A DNA stretch of 64,000 nt, taken from positions 128,174,310 through 128,238,309 of the forward strand of contig OX465282.1 in the NCBI GenBank assembly GCA_949987705.1, written 5' to 3'. Below the pieces are notes generated by a model. It had not been told where the DNA came from, ran no database searches, and saw only the letters and a list, made by a program, of their open reading frames with translations. The position numbers and the translations under genes were made by a program. Source of the stretch: Thereva unica. Lineage: Eukaryota; Arthropoda; Insecta; Diptera; Therevidae. Positions 1 through 13,900 of this stretch are shown one piece after another. The stretch's first letter is position 1. Every line of letters starts with the position of its first letter.

Positions 1-1690
1 ACGCAAAAGTTTTTCCCAAGTTGGGCTACTAAACGCCGCATTCGGTTTGGAAGGGACTGAGGCTCCTACCTTCCTACTCTTATCTGATAAACAGAGACCT
101 AAAATGTTTTTGCTATTACTACGCCATTCTAATAAGTTACGAAATATAACATTCACAATTGATATGGACGTGGATACGTGAGCTGCTTCACACATTCAGC
201 GATTCTTTTATGCTGGATTTGCTATTTTTTGTGTATAAACCATCAAAAGATTGTCTCTATTCCAACTTTTTATCATCCCAACTGCGTGATTTCTCATTTC
301 TCTGGACTACATCACAAGAAAATCCTCTACGCTATAAGTAACAACATTAAAAAAGTCAGTAAATCAAACTATAAAAATCAACAACCAACAAATTCGAGTT
401 TTCCTTTCTAATAACATTTTAATGATACGTAAAGATTAAAGTAATCGAAACCACAAACTAATTGCAATACCATCGCACAATTGGCAAACCATTACATGGT
501 GGTAACTGGATTTTGTCAATCACTTAGGCAAGAAACCAAAGGCGGTGGTTGTCGTAACAACTTGCAGAAATTCTCCCAAACTTTTTCATATGAAAAACGA
601 ACGCATACGAAATTTCAGATAATTAGGTCACAATTTTAGTACAAAGCGTTTCAATCGTAGTATATTAAAAAAACTGTCAGTTTAAAATTTATTAGTCACG
701 ATGGAGAAATCGAAAAAAAATCACACCAATTGGCAACTCAGGTAAAAAGGTACACGACGACAGCTTCCTCTTGGCATTTCCCATTGACGTCTTTCCCGAA
801 GAGCTAATGCGTAAGAAGACTTTTGTTTTTATTTATTGTCATTAATTTCCGATGTCCATCCAAGATCAAGGGTAGAATAAGGCTGTTGACTTGGCAGAAT
901 CAAATTAATATACCTTTGTGATGAGCCATAAATTGGGGATTCACTGGCTCCTATTTTACTGACGTCAAGACATTTTGGTGGTTTCAAATCGGAACTGGAA
1001 CAAAAAGAACCGCATTAGACCAAATTAACACCAAAACCACATAAATCCGAGCTGTTAAAACAATAAACTCTATTAATTGCTAATCTCTGGCTTCAATTAC
1101 CGATCAATTGGTCACGTTTCTTCGTAGAATTTTTTTCAATGTGAGATTTCTTAAGATAGCAGAGATTTGTTTTAATGGGGATAAACACTTGTAATTTCCG
1201 ATAGATCTCTCATGATAAAATATTATTAAAATGCAATTACATTAAATGTAAACAGTTTGTGCCCGTGAGGTCTGCCCCATTTGAAACGAAGTGGTTTAAA
1301 CTAGGCTATAATTATTTTCCTTTCAAAAGTGCCAGCATTTATGCGAAAAATCTTGTGTTTTCATAATAATATATAAAATGAGAAGACGTGGGCTTTGACC
1401 TATCTATTAGTAACACATTGCTACAGCTGTTATTAGCCATAACCTAATAAAAACAACTTGTTATGTTATTTATAAAGTGTGACCGCTTATACTTTCTTGA
1501 CTTTATAAACATAATTCATTGTAATTAGAAAATTCTTGAAAGTGATTTTAAGAATGTTAAGTTTTCCACCAAAACTACAGAAATGAAGTAATATTTAAGA
1601 GCTGGTGTTGTTGGATCCAAGTTCAGAAGGTGGGGCCTCTGTTTTTCGGACTGTGAAATGAAGGCTCAACTTTGAGAAAATTTGAAAAGG
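1..1690. other. AT-rich sequence, no gene recognised
   Basis: Only short chance frames occur (for example around 159-411), with no recognisable protein family, splice-linked exon or repeat copy elsewhere in the window. An unseen 5' untranslated exon of the receptor gene could lie here, but nothing in the sequence marks one. Confidence 0.4.
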
Positions 1691-1698
1691 CGTCAATA

Positions 1699-2360
1699 TT
1701 TTTTTTTTTTTTTTTGCCATCAAGGCACTCTCATCGTGGAAGTTTTCCTCGAAAATAGTTGTAGCATGCTTTGACGTAATCCAGAGCCTCGCCAGGAAAA
1801 TAGGGTCTCGCTCTACTCTCGTCCACGGACACTAAAGTATCGAGGGCAATGAAGCTGCGGATAAGCTCCCAAGGAGGGTGGAGGGGCTTAGACACTGGTC
1901 CAAGACCCCGAACCTTTCTGTGGCATCTCATGGCCTACCTCCCTGATGGGGGACTGGGTTAAGCAGCCACAATTAACCTGGGGAATCGGTCCCAGGTCTT
2001 AGATTTGCTAAAGAGCTAAAAGACCCTTTGCCTTAGGGAGAGTTATCACTCTCTTAAGATCTTATCTTAAGGTATTAGTCGGATATCTGCTGACCATGTG
2101 GGACTGCAGCTAACCGTATGGGACAACCTGGAGCAGAATGACGACTCTGCATGTCGGTCTTTCCTAATCAAAAACTTGGATCGGGGACCCTGGCAAATAT
2201 GGATCGGAGGTTGTATTTAGCCCGATGCAGTATGACTAAAAAGGAAATGTAGAATTGCGTTAGTATCGGGGTTGGGGTTTAGCTAACAGGCAGAGCTAAG
2301 CTTACATAAGAGGCAAAATATGGATGTTCCTCTCGTACATGACTAAAACGTTAGAGCCCT
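1699..2360 (-). repeat. Anonymous poly(T)-bounded retroelement-like repeat
   Basis: A run of T at 1699-1716 is immediately followed by a richer-GC block. On the minus strand a 66-residue frame (1931-1731) ends only about 15 bases before the poly(A). This layout, an ORF end, a very short 3' UTR and an A tail, is what a minus-strand non-LTR retrotransposon end or retrocopy would show. I do not recognise the peptide. Small perfect hairpins occur at about 1976-2000 and 2035-2075. Confidence 0.35.
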
Positions 2361-4824
2361 TCTTGCTAAGCACCCAAGTATCGGATACAAATGTAGATAC
2401 AGTAGCAATTTAGATGGGATGATAGTTAGATGGATTTGATTTAAAGAGCCTTGGCTTACTATAATAGGTCTCGTGGACTTTTAATATTGGGAGCGTATTT
2501 CTAGCTCCATGCAGTTTTTGGCTGGCATTGTTGAGCGAGCCAATGTGAGTGCAGGATTTTACTGCTTCCTCTATTTTTTTTATTTATTATAGGACCAAAT
2601 CTAGCTGGTCTCGCAAACAGGGGCTTACTTTTGTTCTCATTGATATGCTTTAAAATCTCAAACTGGACTAATGCAATTCAGTTGATGTTCGTTACACAGT
2701 GCTTACTGTTTGTCCAACAATATCGATGATGTTGGAGATTCTGCCACTTGATGCAGCATCAAAATATTGGATCACTTATTCCTATCCACTAGCCCTAGAC
2801 TATGCCCTTCTCGTTCTCTATTATTTATGTTGGTTGATCCGGATATCTTAACTCGGCTTATCACATTGGTCAAGGCTCACCTACAGATTCGTGACAGTTT
2901 ATTGGAGATGCCGAATTTTCTAATGACTTTGTAGTGTTCTGCTCTAATAATCATAGGGGGCGTACAAATCTATCAGTATTAAGTTTTGAAATTTTCTACG
3001 TTTTACCATCACCTGTCTGAATGTGACAATTTGATCAATTTAGTTTTGCCAGAGATGAAGTTACGCTTTCATTTGCCTATGATTATTTATTATATGAGGC
3101 TACCTCTTTTGTAGGCTAGTGTGCGATGGTGAAAATTCGTATATAGTGGTTTTTGGGTACGAGAAAGCGATTGGTGATGTCCCGTTTGCACCATTAGTCG
3201 AAACAATTCTATCACATTTTCGCATTGTTTTTTCAATCAAAGTTGAAGAAATATGACTAGCCATCAACAACAAAGAACTCATGCAACTTCAAATGGTAGC
3301 CAAAGTTCTACTTTTGATATTTCTGAGTCAGATTTATTGAGAGAACAACAATTCGATGTTGAAGACTTCCGCAACAAAAACACCACGAATCATTTGAATG
3401 AGGGGTGGACGTTCATATATGGTATACAGTTGTATTTCGTCCATTGTTTTCTCTTTTATTAATTTTTATCCAGTGTGAGTATATTACGGCCAATAATCCA
3501 CTGCTCCTTAAAAGCAAAGTTTTAGGATACTCACAACATGCCAATACTTCGGGGTGACACTATAGATGCCAAACTCCATTGGTACCAGTGCACGGACAAA
3601 CTGATGCGCAGATCACTGTGAACTTGCCAATCCACCTGGGGTATGCAACCACAAGCCAGGTAAGTGATGACCATTTTCGCTCATCACTATCCTGGACCAT
3701 CAGACCTTCTTGGGCAATGAAAATACAAACAGGGCCCTGGCACTGGTTTCGATCAATCTGAAATCGGTTACTGAGACACCTACCAGTTTGGTGAAAAGGG
3801 TCCTTGACGATCGATGAAATATACCGAAAGCACAAAAGGTCCACACCTGGTCTGATACAAGCGCTTTCTTCCTGCATCCAGAAGAACAAAAAATAGGCGC
3901 AGTAAGGCAGACAACTATATTCCTTTAAGCGCTCTGGTTTACAAATGTAAGGTATAGGGGCTACTAGGAATACAGTCCGTTTAAGTGCTTGCCGCTGTAC
4001 TCCCTCGACCAGATATCTAACTAAACCAAAGACAGAAATAAAGATATTAAAACTTTATGACATTTTTTTAGCAAAATCCATGTTTAATACTCGAACTTTA
4101 TTACCATCCAATTAACTAATCATAAAATTTATGCTCAGAAAAGGTGCTAAAACCCCCATTTTATTTGCACTGACGCACGGTATTTAATTGAATCTAAAAA
4201 AAATTTACTATCAAACACTTAAAATATCGCGTGTTTTCTAAAATAATAATTAACAGACAAACAACCACCAAAGTCAATTCAACAATTAACCACAAAAAAC
4301 GACGACGACGTACACAATACCCCCGTCGATAACAACAACAAAAACTGAATAAATAAATCCGTAAGCAGGTAATAACAGAGTAATCAAGTGACATCCACAG
4401 GTACGCAATAAGACCCCATCTTTCGGCTGCTCGCTTTGCTAGACTATGCCAAAGTCATTGCACATCCCACCTGCCCTTGCTTGTCAAATTTCTCCACCTA
4501 CCTTAGGCCACTGGTGTTTACATGCGTGTGCATTAGGAAAATTCATGCGCGGATATCTTAATCACAACCATCCACTAGATCTCGAGATACAATCAAGACG
4601 CATGACAAGTTTCGTCGCGAAGTTACCTACGATTGTGCGCTCAGCACTCTTTGCACCTTGACTTAGATTGTGAGGCGATTGCTATAGCAATTGCCTCAAG
4701 AGTCAACCTGCTGTTAGCCATAAGTAACCAATCGCTGCTCGTTACTATAGAAACTAGAAGCAGCTTCTGTCTTGATGTGACCAAGTTTTAAATTAATTTG
4801 CGACATTTTTTTATCTATTTTCAG
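2361..4824. other. Intergenic or upstream sequence without a recognised gene
   Basis: It includes an unassigned + strand frame at 3253-3462 (polar, Gln/Ser/Asn-rich, starts at an ATG) and overlapping frames on both strands at 3560-3889. Neither matches a family I know, and neither has a convincing pair of splice sites. The last 400 bp lead into the acceptor of the candidate first receptor exon. Confidence 0.35.
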
Positions 4825-4981
4825 AAGCGAAGCATGGGATTACACAAACAGTACCTGAAATATGGTCAGAGTGCTAAAGACCAGCTTTTCGGAATCAGTA
4901 ACAGTGGCGGAAAGGGTGGCATCAGGAGTCTGCCGTCGCCGCTTTCACTGCTCATATCGCAAGGAGCGAAATTCAATCACA
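4825..4981 (+). CDS. Candidate first coding exon of the scavenger receptor
   Basis: A pyrimidine-rich acceptor ends in CAG at 4822-4824, the ATG is at 4834-4836, and a strong donor (gtaagt) follows 4981. The 148 coding nt end one base into a codon. Exon 2 at 34056 begins with exactly the two bases needed, giving Asn50. The 49 encoded residues are polar, basic and rich in Ser/Gly, and would form an N-terminal cytosolic tail ahead of the first membrane span. The acceptor before the ATG implies at least one untranslated exon further upstream. Caveats: the join spans 29 kb, other phase-compatible exons could intervene, and I do not recognise the peptide itself. Confidence 0.55.
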
Positions 4982-7900
4982 GTAAGTAACAGTTTAACTC
5001 GTTTACCTGATTTTATAAGCTAGCTTAGATAACCGGTGCTTTACCTGCCAGTTTCGAGGCTACACAGCATCCAGCTGCCAAAGCAAACACTTGACACAAT
5101 CTCTCGCCGATATATCAACTGGTTTTAAAGTTCAATTCTGCTTGCTTTTGGCAATTAGGCATCATTTTAAAATGCAGCTTTCGCGTTTTGCAATTCACAA
5201 TTGGAATTTAAAGATTTGCGCCAACACCGACCCGGCTTCAAGTTTGGCTCGAGGCAATATTTTTTCATTTGCACATCTAGTTTAATAATGGTCCTTGTGC
5301 CAACTGGCTGAAGCATTTTGACAGATCGAGAACTTGAAACTAGATTTATAGCGAGATCCAGCTGAATTTCTAGCTTAAAGGCTGTCCACGTGCAGCACAT
5401 TAGGAGTGATATAATGGCTAAAATGCTTCGAATTTGCATAATGCCTCGTCACACGATTAATAAAATCAATTTACAGCAAAGTAATGAAAATCGGTCCACA
5501 ACAAAGTTAGTCTGGTGTAAAACTTTTTCAACCGAGATTCGTGTGTGTTTATTTACTGCTGATCAACCGAATCGAATTTTTAATAAACTAGACCGAAGTA
5601 AATAAGTGATAATTATCCAATTAAAACTCGTATTTAAAATTCAAAATTAATTGATCGAGGCGCTCGATACAGACGTACGATTATGTAAGGTATGTCTCTG
5701 ATTTATGGTTATTTGATTAAGTTAGAATGGGGATAAGCAGTCATAACGTTTTGTATTGATATAAAACTACTTAGATAACTAAAACACGTACGCAGTGACT
5801 GATAACGATCTACGAAAATTAGAATAGAGCTACAGCCTAAACTCTACATCATGAGAACTGCAAATCCAAAAAATTAAACCTATAACAACTTTAAGGCAAT
5901 AAAAATAATAATGGCGATCTTTCATTTTCCTACAGCAGCATGTGGATTTGGAGATTGATTTCCAGCTAAAACAATTTTGTGTCGCCTCTTAAATTTGAGA
6001 GCTTAAAGATGCTTCGACGACATGCCGTACGAGACCTATGGCGTTTTTCAGTTTAGAGCTTTCTTGATTACCTATATCTTATATCATCATCGTATGTTTC
6101 AAGTATGTCTTGCGAACTTCTTTCCTTATCTCCTTCGTACCGCAACTATTCAAGAAGCGCCCATAGCTCTAAATATAGGAGCTGGTGGTTATGATTATAT
6201 TAAGCTCAAGAATAATCCAAACGAATTTAGAAACCATGACCGTAACAAAATACGCCAAAAGGGGTACACCACAAGGAGGAGTGGTCTCCTCCTAACGGTG
6301 GTTAGAAGCAATAAATTGCATACTACAAAAACTAGATAAAAACGGATCTAAGGCAGCAGCGTATCTTGAAAATCTAACGATATGGTGTCAGAAACGTTTC
6401 CAATCATTATCAATGAAATCAGCAAGCCTAAACAGAGTGAGCAGCTGGGCGGAAATGAGGAAATCCGGAGCTGAAACTCAAAACCATACGGTCATAACAT
6501 CTCGCATTTGATAAGCGAGAGATGGTTGCCACCACCAGACTACCTCCCCTAGATTGACCTTCCGTCACCTACTCGCCGTCAAAACACCTACTTTTTTGGT
6601 GAGATATATGGCCCAAAAGTACCGTGGCCACTTCTTCTGCCTATTAAACCAAACTCCTATACCTCAGATAGCTTAAACAGGTTTACCAGTATTCCTAGTG
6701 GCTTGACTGCGCGACCTATCGCAGGGCAGTTACAAAGAAGATCCTTAACCCTTCCTTTCTTCAATAAGCGGTGATTAAAGGCGTAGTGCGAACAAATCAG
6801 GCCAACAAGAACCTTAACACCGCAAGTGTCTTGACTATCGCAAACCAACAACTCCTTAGCCAGGTTAAGAGATAGAAGTCAATGCAATAAATGTCCTGAC
6901 ATCAAGTCAATAAGTGTAGCCAACAAGTGTCATACTATCAAAGAAGAAAGTTTCCTAACATCCTTTCTACCGCGGTCCAAATCGAACCTCCAGCTTTCAA
7001 TGTGGTTCATCCAAGCCCGATCGGCAAAAGTCCCATAAGTATGGTAGGAAAGGAAAGGTTCATCCTGAAAGAGCCTCCATATCATCCAGGGCACTGGGTT
7101 CGTCTGGTACCCACCCACAGGATATCTTGCTACCCGCCACAAAGGGTTGGAGGTACTAGCAATCCTGAATGCCTGGATGGAGGTACACAAGGATGCATCA
7201 TTGGAATTTTTATAGATATCCAAGCCTTTGAAAGAGCTTCAAACTCAGTGATGACAGTGATGTCATGCAACGCTGAGCGAGATAGGGTCTCTCGTGTCTC
7301 TCTAGCTAAACAGGGAAAATCACTCTACGGGGTCGAAAATTCAGATGTTTTTTAGCTCTAAGATGCTGCACGAATTTGGACATACGGACTGTGGGAGATT
7401 ATTCCATAGATGAGTTGATCAATTCATAAACGAGCTTCAAGATCGTATTTTGGCCGAGGGGGTTGGGCTGTAGGGTAATGGGATGGACCGAGAGCGCTAG
7501 TCTTGTTTAATGGTTCTGAATTTTAGTGGAACAGTCCCTATGGTAATAGTGCTAAAATATAGAGAGAGCTGCTACATTCCTACGATGGCTAAAAGATCCG
7601 CGAAAGGTGAGTCTGATGGCACGATTTCGCACCTTGTTGAAACAAGTGGTTTTTGCAGCGCCTCCCTAAATACACGAATAGTATTCAAGGCGGGGCCGAA
7701 TGTAGGATTTATATATTGGAGCCAGGGCAGCTGGCTGGTGGAGAAATTTGTATCTCTTAAGAAATCCAAGTCATTGGGAGGCTTGCTAGCCATTTGAAAT
7801 GTGTGATCATTCCATCGCACACCCTCCGTTAGGGATCCATTAGACGATGATAGTTTTGTCGTAGTTACTGCTATGACTGACGAAAAACCATCGTCTAAGG

Positions 7901-10900
7901 TTAGATTTATTTAGTTATCTGAACAGTTTTTTTTTTTCATCAATCGTGGCTGATGGAATTGATTGACGCTTGCAAGAACGTGTAATAGACGCCTTAAAGT
8001 TACCCCTGGGGTGCTAAGAGTCGAGTCAGCCGTTAAGCCGGCTTCAGACTTACGCCGTGAATAGCCGCGAGCACCTTTGAACGCGAGTATCGCGAGTTCG
8101 CTCCTTGTTTTCGTTCTGAGTTAATACGGAGTAAATTCTCAACCCCACCGTCCAGCCTATGGGGTTCGAGTCGGATGGAAGCGCCCGCGAAAAGACCCGA
8201 CATGCTGTGTTTATGCTCGTAAATGCGTGTTTTTAGTGGAAATACAGAATAGAAAACGACTGCTGACGAGAAGAAGGATATAACCCAGGAGGGTGGTAGA
8301 CAGACAAGGAACGCAGCCTGAAATCGAACCAAGCACCACCGATACGGTAGGCAGGCGTAAAAGTACTCTGGACCTTCCTGGAATATGTTAAAAACCGAAC
8401 ATATGCTTCTGTTCTCTCGATCATGTGTCCTAAATGATTTTAACGCTCATCTTGCTGGAACTTTTGAAAGTCGCTGGCGATCCCTGAAAATCGCATCAAT
8501 TGATCCATAATAGATCATCGATCTTCGTCTAACCTCTTTTGAACTTTAGTGGACCTGTCTTCATTAGCACAGATCATCTTTCCAGTTGCTTCCTGTCTTT
8601 TTTGTATTAGGTATTTTATCCATATAAAACTTGTATCTGACTTGTCGAGTGATCTTCGTAAACTTTCTTTAATCCGTTAATGATCTTCAATACGACTCCA
8701 TTCGAGTTTACTGTAAAAGTACCGAGTATGTTATTTGGAACTAGTCGCGCTATTTTCGCAAATCTTATGATTGAAATCAAGTAGGAATGTCTCTATGGAC
8801 CACAGAGAATCTGTGACAGAATATGATATCGTTATATCTCTGGATTCGTTTCATTAAAATGAATACAATCGCTCGTGACTGTCGCTCTATCTGGAAAACT
8901 GATATAAAATAAATTCGTAATTAGAAAAGTAACTTTTAATAGCTTCATTACTTCTGTGCTAACAATAAAGCCCTGGCTAACACTACCACAAATAATCTAT
9001 TATTATTTAATTGTATTTTTCGTAAAAATGCCGTAAAAACGGAACCTTAAGTATGCTGTGCCTATGTTAGCTTAGATATTTTACCGGCATATCAATTTGC
9101 CGCCAGAAACGTTGGTCTAGCCACAAAAGAGTAATTTGGGTCAGAACTGCACACTAAAAGTTAATAAAATCAGCAATGAGGAAAATAATTTGCAGTGATT
9201 GCAACAGAAAAACGGCTTTGCCGGAGCCGGTGACTGTGGTCCAAAGATAGGTGTGTTTACCATCTTAAATAGGTGCATTAAGCTTGGTATGTAAGTACAC
9301 AGCACCGACCATAATGAGATGTTTATCTTAATAAAGCATAGCTGGATAAAAAATGCCGTGAGTGTGACTTTTTAATTAATTTTTTTTTTCTCAGAAATTT
9401 TTCCAACTGCGAAAAGTCCATTTCTCACGTTTCCGTTTAAGGAACAGACGACAATGATTGACGTCCAACTTCTTCTTATTTCAATATTTAACTTAAGGTA
9501 ATAAATAATTTCCAGAATCACCTGGGAAAATTCTATTCCGTTTTCAATTAACATAAATCGCGGCATTCTCTAGAAACGCGCTGAAAATTCCGATTATTTT
9601 CAGTGGTATGCGATTCGATGAAAAACAAGCTCGACGTCAGCGCGGTGCATAGTGCAAGAGCTGCTAAGGCGTCGTGTAAGAAAACGAAAGTGGCTCTGTG
9701 ATGTAATGTACGAAGACAGAGGTTACATATTCGAAAGCAGTTGGACAATTCCAAAACCGGTGGCTCCGCGGACTGCTGCAACTCCAGCATCTTACATGCA
9801 CTTGATGTGCGCCACACTACTTCTTATTACGCCACATTAGCGGAGCCCCGAAGCGATCTGCACAGTTCTGCGTGAAAGAGTCAAAATCTGCAGCGCTCCT
9901 TAAATCTCTCCTTGTGGTGGCAGAAATTAACCCAAAAGTGTTAAGTAGACCTTATGCGACTCCAAAGCAAGTTAAGCCTTAAGACTTGTGGCGCATGCGT
10001 TTGTTACTTTTATTTCTGAAAAAAAAACTGGTTTACTTGCACTTCTACGACGTCTACGAAAACAAATCTTCGCGGATTTTCCACTTAGCGGATCTGTGAT
10101 AGTCGGACGGTGGAGGATCAGGTGATGGGGAAATGTGCATGGAAGTAAACACAGAGTGCATGCAACCAGGCAACCTTCCTATGACTAAGATATCATTATG
10201 CAGCAAGGCAGAATTATGCAATGTTTTGCTAACACACTTATTGCACAAATATCCACAAACATACAAAGGCACTGCAACAGGTATGGTCACTCTTGGCATA
10301 TGGACCGTCTCTTTGAAAGTGCATAAAGACTTATTGGCGGATTGTGCTGGTGGCTTTGATGCCTGCAAACGCTACTTAGATCATTATTGTACCGATGACT
10401 GTTGTAATTGAATTAACGGTGATCATGATCTTTCGATACGTTCCGCTTAGTAGGATAATTATGCAGGGTGCGCTCATGCAGGAACGTTTTAATGCAATTC
10501 TTAATATAATTTGATTCTTTGCCCGGTTTCAGATGGTGTAAGTCCGGTTTCTTTTGTTACATGATTGTGTTTAAGTATGTGTAATGTTTGTTTCAATACT
10601 ATCTCAATTTCAAAATGAGAAAAGTAAACGCCAAAACGTAATACGTAATAAACTTCATGAGAGTAGTGTGGTAGTAAATAAGAGTAATTACCAGAGATAT
10701 GGTTTCAAATTGTTTTTGAAACATAATAAAATTAAAGGATAAAAAAACAAAAAAGTTAAAACTCGGAAAAAGTTAAAACTCGGAAATATTAAAAAGTTTA
10801 ATTACTTGCGCTTTCAAATATCAACTAGAGGCTAGAGTAACCTAGCACGAGATCTTAACATTCCGCAGTCAATGGCATATCGATGAATAGACATGAAACA

Positions 10901-13900
10901 AACATTAGACCAACGGAACAGATTAAAAACAATATCCCAAATTCATAGCGATTATATCATTGAAATTGAAGAGAGCTTTCGTATTACATTAGCGGACATT
11001 TTGACACAGCTGCTTGATAATAGCAGGTGATAACAGAAAGTAAATCTTAGGCCGATTTAATTGCATCTCTGTCCGTCTCGAACAACTATATGACCCTCTC
11101 AATAGACGGAGTTTTCTTTATTTTATTGTTTAACGCGTACAAGTGTTTCAAATCCCTTGAAGTCAATAAATTCACTAACCCTGATAATATACACCCTATA
11201 GCACCTAAACAATGCATCTAAAATTTGGATCAACCGCTAAGCAAACTCTCGCCCTGTTTATTTCATCGAAGTTTATTTCGACTCTGAGAAAAAAACTCAC
11301 GCCCAAACTGAAACATGTGACTCCAGGAACTCCTTTAACTACAGTCGAGCATCAATTGTTTCTATTCTCCCGAAAATCATGCAGACAGTGATCCAAAAAA
11401 AACTCACAAAAGCTTTGTTTCTTTACGAAATCCCGGGATCCCAAACATCCCGAGGTTTTTTTGAAGGGTGGGGATAGAAATGTCAAAGTAAAGAAACGGC
11501 GTTCTGGGAGTTCTGGAAAATAAAGAAGAAGAACGTGAATGACATTTCTGTTTTCACTCTCGGAAATTCCTTTTGACTTTATGACTCATTTTTTAATTTC
11601 TACTTATGTAAATCTTGTTGTGTCTTTTTTATCATACATCTCCAGGGCCGGCGTTTGGATTTTATGCGCCCGGTGCAGTATATTGCGTTGCGCCCCCTCA
11701 TTACTGTTCATTTTTTGATCGCAGTTAAGGCCAATGGAAAAAGACACAAACACTCTGTCGAGCTCTATGAAAATGAAGGCACACCTTTTCGCTTTCTCCT
11801 GAAATCGCGCCACGTCCAATTGTGCCCGGTGCAATTGCACCAATTGCCCCTATGAAAGCGCCGCCCTGCCTTTTTCCAATCAGGATCTGCTTCGTGATCT
11901 TGCTTTTGTGCTGAGTTTGCTCCCACTTCAATAACTATTTCCAGAACAATCCTGGGTTTCGAAAATCTATAGTACTATACACTCGAATAATAAGGTCTCT
12001 ATGTCGTTCTCCAAGCCTTCATATTTCAGAGGATTATAAGTGGTTACTAGACTGCATGTATTAGTTTTTACTGCAGAATCCTGAATAGAATAAAAACAGT
12101 CCACTGAGAACTGTCACTTTTTGACATTTCTCATTTGCCCAAGCAGCCAGAAGTAAAAACCTCGGGCTCTTTGGGATCGAGGGGAAATGACAATTTCCCC
12201 TCTTTTTCGAGCCCGAGAAAAGTAAAGAAACGCGATTTGGGATCCCGAAGATCCCGGGATTGCGTTAAAAAACAAAGCTAAATTCTACACGCAAGCAAGA
12301 CGGCACAAAGATTTACTTACAAGGATTTTTGGTGAATCTGGTCTCATTTCTTAAGATATCTCCACGTCTTTTAACAGGCTCTGGCATCTAGCTTTTTTGA
12401 CAACAAAGCATCATGCTTCGATAGTCTAGAGCAGGGGTAGGCAACGCGGCGCCCGCGGGCGCCATGGCGCCCCCGATCGATTTTTAATGCGCCCTCGCTG
12501 GACTAATGTAAATGTATGATAGCCAGAGTGATTTACTTACTCTTGTCAAACGGCAATCCCAAATAACAAATTTCGTCTCATAAGACTCTACTAATGTCTT
12601 ATGAGAGGATATTCGACGTTTTTAAGAGAACACCACTCTCATAACTTACACTTGTAAAACACTACAAGTGCTTTATGAGTGCGTTGACAGAATTAAATGG
12701 CACAATTATGAGAGTTATTTTAGTCTTATAAAAATATCTTAGCTCTTTTTGCAAGGGTAACTATAAGCGTGCTATAAGAGCTATACTCTCCTTAACAGAA
12801 CTGTTAGAAAGGGAGCAATATATGGAAAGGCGATGTTATTTAGAATAAAAAAATTTTAGAGGAAATAGCTCTCATGAGAAATTTTTCGACACTTGAGTAT
12901 TTAATATTAATTATGTATGATTATAGACTTTAGAATTAGATTTTTAGCGAAAATATAAGTTAAAATTTTGTTGCGATTGAAATATTACTGATAATAACAG
13001 CCATTTTACTTCGATAAAAACAAAAGCGCCTTAAAAATAATCAAATTTTAATATATTTTATTTCTTGTGGAAAAAATAAAAACTTTAGTATTGCTCAATA
13101 ATTTATTTCAAATTGGTATATTATCTGGTTGTGCGATGGTAATCTTTTTGCACTTGAAAAAGTCTTCTTATAAATGTTTTAACATTTTTCGTCTCATAAG
13201 AGCATTTTTAGAAGAAGGGATATACTCGAAGTCTGGTAAGAACTTTCTTATAAGTGTCATAAGTTATGACTCATAACACTCATAAGGACATTTAGACATC
13301 TAGAATTAGAAATAATAAACTTGCAAAGTGATATTATTTTAAAAGCGCATAGTAATGATAAAATGTTTTGGAACTTAGCCGATGAAAATAAGTATCCTAT
13401 TTTAAGGAAATGTGCGCTAAAAATTTATTCATATTGTGCAACAACATACAATTGCGAGTATTTGTTCTCAAATATGAAATATTTGAAATCAAAATACCGA
13501 ACAAAGCTTAATGACTCACATTTAGATAATTGTTTAAGGACCGGGAACTCTAAATATATCCCCAATTATAAGAAATTAGCTGAAAATATGGACACCCAAG
13601 TTTCACACTGAATTATATGTATCATTATGTATGACACCAACACAATAAAGTTATAAAAAATCTGTTTTTTTAATGCCTATTTATACCTGTTGATTATCTG
13701 TAAAATATGCGCCCTCGGTAATTTTCAAATTTAGTATTGCGCCCTTAAGGACAAACAGGTTGCCGACCCCTGGTCTAGAGGTTAAAGTGCCCGACTTATA
13801 TCACAGAGGTCCGTAGTTCGAATCCACCTCTTACTTTCCTCCTTTCTTGGTTAAATTTCTGATAAAGAAGACCCAGCAATATTTTTGAAAATATGTGCCC

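Noticed and set aside
12570..13290. CRISPR-like or satellite array from repeated CTCATAAG words
   Set aside because: Spacing is irregular, copies are short and variable, and they lie within a eukaryotic hAT element.
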